Position numbers and translations under genes: made by a program. From the NCBI GenBank assembly GCA_021613375.1, contig CM038709.1, positions 36,364,428 to 36,428,427 on the forward strand: 64,000 nt of DNA, read 5' to 3'. Of this stretch, positions 36,651 through 45,949 are shown one piece after another; position 1 is the first letter of the stretch; every line of letters starts with the position of its first letter. The stretch comes from Megaleporinus macrocephalus. Its lineage: Eukaryota; Chordata; Actinopteri; Characiformes; Anostomidae. The notes below the pieces were generated by a model. The model was not told the origin of the DNA. It saw only the letters and a program-made list of their open reading frames with translations, and did no database searches.

Positions 36651-37499
36651 GCAGGGCTACATATTATTAGCACAAGCAAGTCATGAAACATGGTGGACAC
36701 TGGTTTATTACCATTTTTAACGAGCTCATATGAAACAGCATATTATTTTTAACAAAATTAGAAGTTGGTCTATGTGGGAGTAAACTGCTTGATACAGCTC
36801 CGGAAAAGCGACATCTGAAAAGTATTTCTACTAGGAACAGCAGAGCGTGGATCCAGGTGGAATATTAAGCAGCAGAATGAACGTCTTGTACAGTCGAGAA
36901 GAGCTGCTTATCAAGAACTATAAACTCAATCACTCTGGCCGTGGTTCCTTCAGCGAGATCATTTGGTGCAAAATCATAGAAATAAAGTAATGAGTAATAA
37001 CATTAAGCAAGACATACAGCATATCTAATTTGTGTTTTCATGGGGATTTTTGGGGGGTCCCTGCAGTTGCTACCTCTGCATAATGCAGTCATCTATTTAG
37101 CCTACAATATTTTAGCCCCACCTGCACACACTCAGGTTAAAAGTGTTTCAGCCAGTTTACTGCTTTTTAAATCTAATTTATTTACATAGTATTCAGTAAT
37201 AACACAAAGCTACGCTATGTAAGCTGTTTGTTGTTAGACTAAAAGAAGGGTGATAACTAAGTGAGGAGAATATTAATAGGCTAAAATATGGGGAGCGAAC
37301 GCTGCTGTGAGTCGCCTTGTTAATTAATCAATTTAAAGTGGAGTTAAGAGGTGTCAAGCATTTCACACCACGTCAAATGTCTTTACTTATTAACAACACA
37401 CGCACAAGCTCCAAAAGCAGGTCTGGATTGATGTTTAGGTGTCAAATGATCTCAAAATCAACATCATACAGATAAAGATCTGATCTCACAACCTCAGAA
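36651..37499. other. Intergenic or interior of the preceding element
   Basis: No frame longer than 60 codons and no recognised motif. Confidence 0.35.
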
Positions 37500-38388
37500 G
37501 ACACGGCAGGTTTAAGTTCTCATTGAATTGTCTTTCAACCATCAGATTCAGCCGCTCAGAGAAGGAGGCCAAAGGTTTGGTCTAGTCTAGACTGAAAACA
37601 TACTTGTTTATTTTAGCTTTTGGTGATTAATCCTCACCTTTAGTTAAAGGTAGGAGATTCAGGGGTTCATTGACACAAAGGTTTATGGTAAACTAAGATG
37701 TTGGTGCTGTTGACTCACCACTTCACGTGATCACACAGGTTTGTTGACGGTGGAGTGGGGGGATCCCAGTGTCTCAGGGTGCTCTCTTATCTATGTTACC
37801 TTCTGAGTCTCTTCTTTTAGTTTATAGGTTTATTTTTTTCTTTCATATTCTCTACAGTCATACTCCTGAGCCGAAATAATTTTGTCTCTTATTCTTCCTG
37901 AGATAATGCAGTCGTCCCGTCCTGCTGAACAGTGTTGAAAGACTGACCATCAGGGCCTCTTCCTACCCTATCACCAACCAGTTCTCCTGTTCATTTGCGC
38001 CAACTGCAACACCCTCAATTACATCACTGTGCCATACAGATGTACCAGCATTTCAATTCACTCCCATTTTTCATAAAGACTCGATTAGAGACTGCCTCTA
38101 GCAGTGCAGATTTGCCATCCAGACATCAAACCGATGTTCTCTTAGTTTTTATTTGGTATTTATCTTAATAAATTGTAAATACTGTTCGAACAGAGGAGGA
38201 TGGGTGTCTCCTTGAGAGTCTTTGTTCCTCCCAAGGTTTCTTTCCCTCAGTCTAGGGGAGTTTTTCCTTGACACGGTTGCCTTGCTTACTGAGGGATATA
38301 TGTTGTAACTGTATGATTCAAACTTCTGTAAAACTGCTTTGGGACAACAACGTTGTAAAACGTACTATACAAATAAACTGAATTAACC
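37500..38388 (+). repeat. LINE-type 3' region with TTGAA-like tail
   Basis: The 3' part carries a common teleost repeat signature: gaggaggatgggtgtctcct, ttcctcccaaggtttcttt, ggggagtttttccttgacac, aactgctttgggacaacaac and tactatacaaataaactgaa at the end. The 5' part (about 37,500-37,900) looks like the distal 3' UTR of the same element. No protein-coding part is left. The assignment to a LINE rather than another retroelement is inferred from the polar end. Confidence 0.6.
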
Positions 38389-39069
38389 TCCCAGATATAC
38401 ATGCATAGATGCTGCATTGGTACACATCAATGGCACAGCTATGTTGAGGCAGTCCACACTTTTCAAGAACATAGCACTCACAAAGTGTGCCAGGATTATG
38501 TAACGGAGAGAACACAGCAATCTACCCTCCTGTTTGTGTGATGTTTATGTGTAGATATGACCATTTGGTTGGTGAAGCACAGAGAGCTTGTTGATCTAAT
38601 GGTTATATACTGAACTTAACTGCATAACCTATACAGGGGATCAGAACTTGATGTAATACTTATCTTCATCGTTTACAGTGATGTTTAATGCTAAGATACA
38701 GCGTTCCATAATCCATGTAGATATTTCCATTAGATTGGCACCTTCTTATTGGACTTTATTGTGTTTTATGAGCATGAAGATTAGAACTGATTCATGGGTA
38801 TGTGTGATTGTGTTTTTAATGTTAGGTGACCTAATACACTATAAGTATTCACTCCTCTGCCTTCACACGTATATGAACTTGAATGATATCCCAGTCTTAA
38901 TCTACAGAGTTTTCAATATGATATCGGCCTATAATCCCCCCTCCACCAAACTTTACACTTGGTACAATGCAGTCAGACAAGTTTTGCACTTTGCACGCAA
39001 GGAACAATAAAAAAATTGAGAGCTCAAAAACATTAAAGGATGAAAAAAGACAGCTTGAGCGCATTTCTG
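38389..39069. other. Intergenic, no firm feature
   Basis: A 110-codon plus-strand frame (38,678-39,010) has no domain; AT-rich. Confidence 0.35.
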
Positions 39070-39560
39070 AAAGATGCCCGTGCAATTCTTCTTTCTGTGC
39101 TTGTGAGTTTTACATTTGCGCTTGCGAGTAAAAATATTATGTGTTATGTGGAATGTTAAACCATGCAGGTTTATATTTTTCACCTCACGGCTTTTGCGCG
39201 CTCTAGTTTTGACACTGATGTGATGCCATATGTCTTCACCTACAACCTGCTGTTGCTGGAGCACTGCTGTCACGTGAAGGCTACAGCAGCGAATGTGTAT
39301 GTGATCTTAACACATTTTGCAGCATCTACAGTGACACACTTCAATCTCTTTGCACACAACTTCTCTGCAACCCCTTTCTTTCACTCTAGTTTCTCCATGT
39401 TGCCACTCTTTTATCACACTGTGAAACTAGTGGGAGTTACAGGGGACCACGCAGGGAAAGGGGTGGGGTCACTTTTGTACTATATCCTGATTGGTTCAAT
39501 CCACGGTCGATATTGAAGGTGGACCAATGGGTTGACCCCTCTTAATTGTGGGCTGGTCTG
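39070..39560 (-). pseudogene. ZMYM1-like hAT transposase 5' region, copy 1
   Basis: The stretch 39,231-39,560 is an inverted relative of 63,075-63,470. On the minus strand it reads a CVTVDAAKCVKIT segment and, in another frame, a short Gln-rich segment, matching the frame CAKITDMF plus glutamines in copy 2. Downstream blocks tatatcctgattggttcaat and ttaattgtgggctggtct match the 5' UTR of copy 2. The outer terminus seen in copy 2 is missing here; sequence switches to a different transposon piece at about 39,560. In-frame stops make it dead. Confidence 0.6.
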
Positions 39561-39760
39561 CAACAAGTTGGCAACCTCTGCGCACTCCTCTGGGCACACT
39601 CCTTGTCTAAAATCTCTTGGTCTTCTGAAGCATTAAGAGTTTTTTTTACTGGAACTAAGGGGCCAAGCCCAACCCCTGCTGTCGTTCCCAATCGCTTCCG
39701 TTTTGTTATAATACCACTTTTGGCAACACAGATATAAAAGAATGCATGAAGGATTCTAGG
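39561..39760. mobile_element. Tc1-like MITE piece abutting the hAT relic
   Basis: The blocks agttggcaacctctgcgcac, ggaactaaggggccaagccc and cccaatcgcttccgttttgt followed by tataataccact are characteristic of a very common teleost non-autonomous family whose other parts appear at 55.27-55.82 kb. Here the blocks are joined in rearranged or shortened form. Confidence 0.55.
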
Positions 39761-39840
39761 AGGTTGTGACAACAAACTGAGAATGTTGTCTCTATGTGAT
39801 CACAAGTCAGATTCTCAACTTTTTAAGGAATTACATTCAA

Positions 39841-39902
39841 ACATAGTTATGTTGTGACAATATTGTTTTAGTGACCACAGCATTGTCACAACATAACATA
39901 TG
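39841..39902. other. Small near-perfect hairpin
   Basis: The left arm acatagttatgttgtgacaa (39,841-39,860) pairs with the right arm ttgtcacaacataacatatg (39,882-39,901), with about two mismatches and a loop of about 20 bases. It lies 26 bases upstream of the gypsy insertion. It may be a fossil MITE end pair or a target hairpin; it is also compatible with a miRNA-like fold, with no further support. Confidence 0.6.
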
Positions 39903-39922
39903 TTTACAGGGTAGTTGGGTAA

Positions 39923-39927
39923 AAAGG
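39923..39927. repeat. Target-site duplication, left (AAAGG)
   Basis: AAAGG immediately precedes the 5' LTR and recurs at 45,468-45,472 directly after the 3' LTR. Five bases is usual for Ty3/gypsy integrase cuts. Confidence 0.93.
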
Positions 39928-40516
39928 TGTCACGCATATGACTGTTCCTGACACTAACTTACTTCCAAACTCCATTTCCCAGAATGCACATCCGGATGAT
40001 GTCACACCCACATGTTCACCTCCAGCCAATCATGCACCTGTCCCACGATCAGCCTCCCCGGAATTCTAATACGCACAGCTGTTTGTCATTACGATCACCC
40101 CATATAAGCTTCACACACACAGACACACTTTGCGAAGTTTTGCCAACCTATTGTTGCAATTCTGAGCGGTTTCCCTTGTGGTCTTGTTTGTCTATTCTGG
40201 TTTTGACTTATTCCGTTTTCTGACTATTCTCCCTCTCGATTTCTCCTTCTGGTTGTGGTTGCCTGTATCTTACTCTCCCTTGGCTCTGATCTCCCTTCCG
40301 TACTCTCGACTCTCCCTTCGGATTTCCCTCATGATTTGGTCGCCTCGCTCTCTGCTATTCTGGTTACGACTTCTGCCTGTCTCCTGGTCTACGATTCTCG
40401 CTCCGTCCCGTTTTGTGTTTGTTTGTATTTTGCTGCTCTGTCACACTGCTGATCTTAATAAATCCAACGTAACTTTTAGCTCTGCGAGCGTCGTGCTGAG
40501 TGCTTTGCCTTTGACA
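39928..40516 (+). repeat. 5' LTR (589 bp, TG...CA)
   Basis: Starts TGTCACGC and ends TTTGACA. It holds a CCAAT motif (about 40,025), TATAAG at 40,103-40,108 and the polyA signal AATAAA at 40,457-40,462. Compared with the 3' LTR it differs by five substitutions, all C/T or G/A, and has 23 extra bases at about 40,360-40,382. The R region probably runs from about 40,131 to shortly after 40,480. Confidence 0.97.
40103..40141 (+). promoter_or_regulatory. LTR promoter TATA and predicted RNA start
   Basis: TATAAG at 40,103-40,108 predicts an RNA start about 28 bases on, near 40,131. The first bases would include GCGAAGTTTT at 40,132-40,141, exactly complementary to AAAACTTCGC behind the LTR. The coincidence of TATA spacing with this segment supports the start-site prediction. 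Confidence 0.75.
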
Positions 40517-40517
40517 G

Positions 40518-40527
40518 AAAACTTCGC
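40518..40527 (+). other. Self-priming primer-binding site
   Basis: AAAACTTCGC begins one base after the 5' LTR end. No TGG that could pair with a tRNA 3' CCA lies at this position. The ten bases are the exact reverse complement of GCGAAGTTTT at the predicted 5' end of the element RNA. Established for yeast Tf1 and inferred for vertebrate sushi-type elements: the RNA 5' end folds back on this site, is cleaved and primes minus-strand DNA. Confidence 0.8.
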
Positions 40528-40537
40528 CGCTACTACA

Positions 40538-41206
40538 ATGGCAGAGCTAAAGGACTTGCAGCAAGCCGTGAGTAATCAAGGTCGCATTCTTGGCCAACAT
40601 AATCAGCTATTCGAATCCCTCACGAGCTCAGTTGGTAGTTTGACTCAACAGCAAACCGATCAACACGCCCAGTTGGCGCTGATATCATCTAATCTCCAGG
40701 ATATTGCTGCGCAGTTAGCTCAAATGAATATCTCGTCTGCTCCGGTGGCTGAACCGCTCGCCCCTTCCCCTTTGGTGAGTGGTTCATTCCCGGTTAGCAA
40801 ACCGGATAAATTTGATGGAGCCCCAAATTTATGTCGTGGTTTTCTTCTCCAGTGCTCAATCTATTTTTCAAACTCTCCTCCCAGTTCTGATAGATCACGT
40901 ATCTCTTTTTTAATTTCACGTCTCACCGGTAAAGCTCTGGATTGGGCTACTGCTGTTTGGCCCAACCATGAACATGGGACTTATGAACAATTTCTCCAGG
41001 ATTTTAAATCTGTTTTTGATCACCCTAATGAGGGCCGATCGTCTGGAGAACTTCTCGTACAGCTCCGTCAGGGGAACAGATCTGTGGCAGACTATGCCCT
41101 GGAATTTCGTACTCTGGCTGCTGGCAGTGGGTGGAATGAACCAGCTAAAATCATCGTTTTTCGTAATGGCCTCAACCCGGACATACTCAAGGAGCTGGCT
41201 TACTGA
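40538..41206 (+). pseudogene. gag: gag, N-terminal and capsid part, ended by TGA
   Basis: Starts at the ATG with strong context (ACAATGG) 21 bases after the LTR; 222 codons to a TGA at 41,204-41,206. Residues 1-70 are Gln-rich with a heptad-like, probably coiled-coil pattern. From about residue 85 the translation matches the retrotransposon capsid fold, with FDGAPNLCRGFLLQCSIYF and later LTGKALDWATAVW. The frame remains open past the TGA into the zinc knuckle, so the stop is a single-base lesion, not the natural end. The frame is also open upstream, with an ATG at 40,331 in weaker context inside the LTR. Role: forms the particle and packages RNA. Confidence 0.9.
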
Positions 41207-41872
41207 GATGAAGGACTGTCACTTGAGGAGCTCATCGCTCTCACCATTCGTCTTGACCAACTCAAGCATGGAGCTTCTGCAACTGCTCGTCGTGCCACCT
41301 CCTCACACAGCACCCATCTTAGGTATGTGTCTGTGCCTGAGCCACGTCGTTCTCCAGTCTCTAGAACTTATGGTGACCATACTCCAGAGGAGCCCATGCA
41401 AGTTGACTCTTCTCGTTTATCTGCCGAGGAGAGGAACCGCCGGCTCCGTGGAGGTCTCTGCTTGTACTGCGGCATCTCTGGACACATTATAAGGGACTGT
41501 CAAACTCGCCCACAGAGACTTCTCCCACCAGCTCAAGGGGGCACCAACGCTCAAAGTAAAAGGGTAAGCAGTCCCTCAACTAGTATGGTTACTAAATCTC
41601 TGTTAGTTCCTGTTACCTTGTGCTATCAGGGCGTTTCTTGTGTGTTTCCAGCCTTAATTGATTCTGGAGCTGAAGGGAACTTTATTCTAGCTGATGTCGC
41701 CAAACAGCTCCAAATACCTACTATACCCCTGGCACAAACCATGAGACTATCCGCCGTTAATGGGGATCCCTTGGGTCAAGGGATCGTATCACACAAGACT
41801 GTTCCTGTCACTATGGACGTTAGTGCTCTGCACTCTGAGGAGATTAATTTTTTTTATTTTGGATTCATCTGA
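41207..41872 (+). pseudogene. pol: gag zinc knuckle plus protease, same frame
   Basis: Continues the gag frame directly after the TGA. A CCHC zinc knuckle ([15 protein letters not shown]-x2-C-x4-H-x4-C) lies at 41,459-41,500, then a linker, then the aspartic protease with [12 protein letters not shown] (DSG at 41,660). Gag and protease therefore share one frame, without the -1 shift described for sushi-ichi and its domesticated relatives. The frame is lost at the T8 run 41,848-41,855 and ends at 41,872, before the C-terminal half of the protease domain finishes. Role: nucleic-acid chaperone and polyprotein cleavage. Confidence 0.88.
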
Positions 41873-41899
41873 ATTTGCTGTTATCTAATTGACAACCAA

Positions 41900-43493
41900 A
41901 TGCCACCCAAATCTCGTATATATCCCCTGACTCAAGCAGAGGAGAGGGCCATGGAGGAGTACATTCAGGAGGCTCTCGATCAGGGTTTTATACGTCCTTC
42001 CACATCTCCTGCGGCTGCCGTTTTTTTCTTTGTTAAAAAGAAAGATGGTGGTCTTAGACCTTGTATCGATTACCGCGGCTTAAACTCCATTACTAAACCT
42101 TATCCATATCCATTGCCTTTAGTGCCTGTAGCCCTAGAACAACTCCGGGGAGCTACGGTGTTTACCAAATTGGATCTTCGCAGTGCGTACAATCTCGTCA
42201 GGATTCGAGAGGGAGATGAATGGAAGACAGCATTTCTCACCACTAGGGGTCACTATGAATACCAGGTGATGTCTTTTGGCCTGAGAAATGCTCCTTCTGT
42301 TTTTCAGGCTTTCATCAATGACGTCCTCAGGGATATGTTAGGGCAATTTGTTATCGCTTATATTGATGACATTTTGATTTATTCCCCTGACTTACCCACT
42401 CACGTTCAACATGTGCGCAAGGTCTTGTCTCGCCTTCTTGAGAATCAATTATATGTAAAAGCTGAGAAATATGAATTCCATTCAGGTTCGATCTCTTTTT
42501 TAGGTTACATCATTAGTCCTGGTGGCATCGTAATGGATGACAGTAAGATTGAGGCGGTGGTTAATTGGCCTATTCCCAATTCCATACGTGAACTTCAAAG
42601 ATTCCTAGGTTTTGCAAATTTTTATAGGCGGTTTATTCGCAATTTCAGCTCCATAGCATCCCCTTTGACCTCTTTACTCAAAGGTAACGCTAAAAAACTT
42701 ATCTGGAATCCTCAGGCAGAACAGGCCTTTGTTGAACTTAAGGAGAGATTCACCACTGCTCCGTTATTACAGCACCCAGATCCCACTCGTCCTTTTGTGG
42801 TAGAGGTTGATGCCTCCAATGTAGGGGTAGGTGCCATTCTTTCCCAACGTAGTGGTGACCCTCCTAAGCTGAAGCCTATCGCCTACTTTTCTCGTAAGTT
42901 ATCTCCCACTGAACGCAACTATGGAATTGGGGATAAAGAACTCCTCGCCGTTAAACTGGCCTTTGAGGAGTGGCGTCATTGGCTGGAGGGTGCGCAACAT
43001 CCCTTTTTAGTGTTAACTGACCACAAGAACCTTGGATATCTTCACTCTGCCAAAAGATTAAATTCTCGTCAGGCTCGCTGGTCTCTATTTTTTTCACATT
43101 TTGATTTTCAGATTACATATCGTCCTGGCACTCGTAATACCAAGGCTGATGCCCTTTCACGAATCTTTGAGGTTGAACCTAGTGAGGAGTCTAAACCTAA
43201 ACAGATTCTTGACCCTAAGATATTTCTGGCTCCCATTAGATGGAGTGTTGATGTGGAAATTGAACGGGTTAATTCAGTAGAACCTGTCCCTGAGGCAAGT
43301 CCTCCTGGGAGATTGTACGTTCCAGCACAATTCCGGGATCAATTGATTACCTGGGCTCATACTTCTCTTACCTCAGGACATCCAGGAGAAACGAGAACTC
43401 TCCAACTTCTCTCTGGAAAATATTGGTGGGAGAGTATGAGCTCAGATATTCACCGCTTTATATCTTCATGTACCGTTTGCTCTGTGTTGCTCT
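41900..43493 (+). pseudogene. pol: pol: reverse transcriptase, RNase H and integrase zinc domain
   Basis: A 557-codon frame (41,900-43,573), meaningful to about 43,485. RT begins around residue 25 with [11 protein letters not shown] and [18 protein letters not shown], with [24 protein letters not shown] and the catalytic YIDDILIY (YIDD at residues 154-157). RNase H follows (residues about 300-430) with all four acidic sites visible: VDASNVG, DKELLA, LTDHKNL and KADALSR. The integrase HHCC domain has [12 protein letters not shown] and SCTVCS. A frameshift between about 43,480 and 43,494 separates it from the core. The 5' end is abnormal: the linker between protease and RT, usually around 100 residues, is mostly missing. 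Confidence 0.93.
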
Positions 43494-43934
43494 GTGACAC
43501 CACGTACTTTACCGTCCGGAAAACTACTACCACTTCCAATTCCGTCTCGACCTTGGTCTCACATAGCAGTTGATTTTGTGACTGACCTCCCTAATTCTCA
43601 GCGCAACACAGTCATTCTCACCATCGTTGACCGATTTTCTCGGGGGGTACGGTTTATACCGTTCCCTCAATTGCCTACTGCATTTCAGACAGCTGAATGT
43701 TTGTTTAATTATGTATTTCGTTTTTTTGGTATCCCTGAGGATATTGTCTCTGACAGGGGCACTCAATTTACCTCGCACGTCTGGAATGCTTTTATGGAGA
43801 GATTGGGTGTCTCTGTCAGTCTCTCTTCTGGTTACCATCCCCAAAGTAACGGGCAATGTGAGCGGACTAACCAAGAGCTTGGTAAATTTCTGAGAGTTTA
43901 TTGTCATCATAGTCAAAGTGATTGGTCTATGTAG
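43494..43934 (+). pseudogene. pol: pol: integrase catalytic core, ended by TAG
   Basis: After the frameshift this frame reads the integrase core. Catalytic acids: D in [10 protein letters not shown] (43,572), D in [11 protein letters not shown] (43,752) and E in [12 protein letters not shown] (43,860). Spacing is 59 and 35 residues, a canonical D,D(35)E. A TAG at 43,932-43,934 interrupts the frame, which continues on the other side with the expected [12 protein letters not shown] segment. Role: cuts target DNA with 5-base stagger and joins the element ends, consistent with the AAAGG duplications. Confidence 0.92.
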
Positions 43935-44915
43935 TTACCCTGGGCTGAAATGGCTCAGAATTCCCTTGTTGGCTCCACCACTACTATTACCCCATTTCGG
44001 TGTATGCTGGGTTATCAACAGTCTCTTATACCCTGGTCTGGTCAATCGTCGGATGTGCCTTCTGTGGAACACTGGATGAGAAGAAGTGAGGAGGTGTGGG
44101 AACAAACCCATCAGCATATAGAGGCAGTTCTTAGGCGACATAAACATCATGCTGATCGTCACCGAGGTAATACCCCCTCCTACAGTCTGGGAGATCGAGT
44201 ATGGTTATCGACCAGGGATTTCAGGCCATCAGAGGGGTGTAAGAAATTACGTCAGAAATACATTGGCCCTTTTAAAATTATTCGCAAAATCAATGATGTT
44301 ACTTATAAATTGGATCTCCCTGCTCATTATAATGTCTGCCCCTCTTTTCATGTATCTCTGCTTAAGCCTGTGGTTCCTGGTCCCCTAGATGAGGCTCTAC
44401 CTGACACCAACCCTCCTCTACCGGTTAACGTTGGGGGCACCCCGGTGTACGCCGTTCGTGGGCTTCTGGATTCGAGGAGGAGGGGAGGGATCCTCCAATA
44501 CCTGGTGGATTGGGAGGGCTATGGTCCTGAGGAGCAAAGCTGGGTAAAGGCGGCAGATGTACTGGATCCTGTCCTCATAGAGGAGTTTCATCGCTGCCAT
44601 CCCTCACGTCCTGCTCCCAGGCCGAGGGGACGTCCTAGCCATTCATCATTCACTGGGGGTAGACGAGGTCGCCCGCGACGTGTGTCGCAAAGCCCTTCTG
44701 TAGGGCAGCGGAATGTTGGCGATAGGCGCCCCTCTCTGAGCCCGTCCACCAGTAATCGAGGAATGCGTTCCAGGGGGAGGATCCCTGCCATGGCGAGTCT
44801 GGAGTCCCCCGTTCTCGATCGTCTTCTAGTGCGAGGGTTGGTCGTCAAGGTCGTCCTCGTCGCCGTTCCTCGTCTCTCCTTGACTCTTTGGGGGGGGATC
44901 CTGTCACGCATATGA
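43935..44915 (+). pseudogene. pol: pol: integrase C-terminus with GPY/F module and chromodomain
   Basis: Same frame as the core. It has the hallmark HHADRHR and LGDRVWLST, then the GPY/F module ([20 protein letters not shown], about 44,253-44,312) and [10 protein letters not shown]. The chromodomain at about 44,447-44,610 is marked by [17 protein letters not shown] and [10 protein letters not shown]. An Arg/Ser-rich basic tail follows. The stop lies 14 bases inside the 3' LTR. Known role of such chromodomains: steering integration towards marked chromatin. The usual aromatic cage positions appear partly present (Y, W), but binding was not assessed. Confidence 0.9.
44890..44901 (+). other. Polypurine tract
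   Basis: G8 (44,890-44,897) followed by ATCC directly before the 3' LTR TG. This is the usual plus-strand primer position in LTR retroelements. Confidence 0.85.
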
Positions 44916-45467
44916 CTGTTCCTGACACTAACTTACTTCCAAACTCCATTTCCCAGAATGCACATCCGGATGATGTCACACCCACATGTTCACCTCCAGC
45001 CAATCATGCACCTGTCCCACGATCAGCCTCCCCGGAATTCTAATACGCACAGCTGTTTGTCATTACGATCACCCCATATAAGTTTCACACACACAGACAC
45101 ACTTTGCGAAGTTTTGCCAACCTATTGTTGCAATTCTGAGCGGTTTCCCTTGTGGTCTTGTTTGTCTATTCTGGTTTTGACTTATTCCGTTTTCTGACTA
45201 TTCTCTTTCTCGATTTCTCCTTCTGGTTGTGGTTGCCTGTATCTTACTCTCCCTTGGCTCTGATCTCCCTTCCGTACTCTCGACTCTCCCTTCGGATTTC
45301 CCTCATGATTTGGTCGCCTCGCTCTCTGCGTCTCCTGGTCTACGATTCTTGCTCCGTCCCGTTTTGTGTTTGTTTGTATTTTGCTGCTCTGTCACACTGC
45401 TGATCTTAATAAATCCAACGTAACTTTTAGCTCTGCGAGCGTCATGCTGAGTGCTTTGCCTTTGACA
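44902..45467 (+). repeat. 3' LTR (566 bp, TG...CA)
   Basis: Same ends as the 5' LTR. TATAAG at 45,077-45,082, GCGAAGTTTT at 45,106-45,115, AATAAA at 45,408-45,413. It lacks 23 bases present in the 5' LTR (junction about 45,329). The polyA signal here would end the genomic RNA. Confidence 0.97.
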
Positions 45468-45472
45468 AAAGG
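45468..45472. repeat. Target-site duplication, right (AAAGG)
   Basis: Matches 39,923-39,927 exactly. Confidence 0.93.
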
Positions 45473-45949
45473 CAGTTATGGCCAGTTTAATTATGAGATC
45501 TCATATTGCAAAACATATTTGTTTGCAAATGCATTTTCACCGCTCCAACATGATGAATAGGAAAGCATATCGCAACAAACATTCTTTGGCATCCAGTAAT
45601 TGCTATTAATATTTTGTTCAGTTTGTTGTCCCTTCCAGCAGTGAAATGAAACATCATGTCCACACACTGGGTGCAATTACATATTTCCACCACAGAGGTC
45701 TACAAATCCCCAGTTCATAGTGCAGCATTAAGTTAAAGACCTTCAGGTTTACTTTTGTTATAGGACATTTTTCATTCTACGTTCTTCAACTCGGGTCACA
45801 GTGTTTGTGACATTTGTAATTATTTTGATATGCGTATCCACTCGATTGCAAACTTTTTGTCTCCAAACAGAGTAATCTATATGTTTTCAGGGAGAGATTG
45901 GTTAAAACACTCAAGAGAGGGACTCTAGGAAAATACTAACATTAGACTC
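45473..45949. other. Intergenic, no feature seen
   Basis: Right flank of the gypsy insertion. No coding or repeat signal. Confidence 0.4.

Larger units (their letters stand above)
39928..45467 (+). mobile_element. Ty3/gypsy chromodomain retrotransposon (Tf1/sushi-like), 5.54 kb, defective
   Basis: A nearly complete LTR retrotransposon flanked by AAAGG duplications. Order: 5' LTR, self-priming site, gag with zinc knuckle, protease, reverse transcriptase, RNase H, integrase with GPY/F module and chromodomain, polypurine tract, 3' LTR. The pol order (RT-RH-IN) and the C-terminal chromodomain place it with the chromoviruses. The priming mode and lack of env place it near the Tf1/sushi group known from fish. 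Defects: TGA at 41,204-41,206, register change at the T8 run 41,848-41,855, loss of the protease-RT linker near 41,870-41,900, frameshift near 43,480-43,494, and TAG at 43,932-43,934. It cannot encode its own full Gag-Pol, but its ends and RNA signals look intact. Confidence 0.97.

Noticed and set aside
39984..40223. 79-codon frame in the LTR, duplicated at 44,958-45,197
   Set aside because: It appears twice only because the LTR is duplicated; no protein features.
40178..40537. Gag start upstream inside the LTR
   Set aside because: The frame is open, but the ATG at 40,538 has far better context and sits at the usual distance after the LTR; the upstream ATG at 40,331 is weak.
43527..43916. 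Minus-strand 129-codon frame inside the gypsy element
   Set aside because: Antisense shadow of the integrase core. The same holds for the frames at 43,935-44,162, 44,418-44,600 and 44,588-44,911.
39928..45467. Endogenous retrovirus with env
   Set aside because: No env frame between integrase and the 3' LTR; the chromodomain and self-priming site point to a Ty3/gypsy chromovirus.
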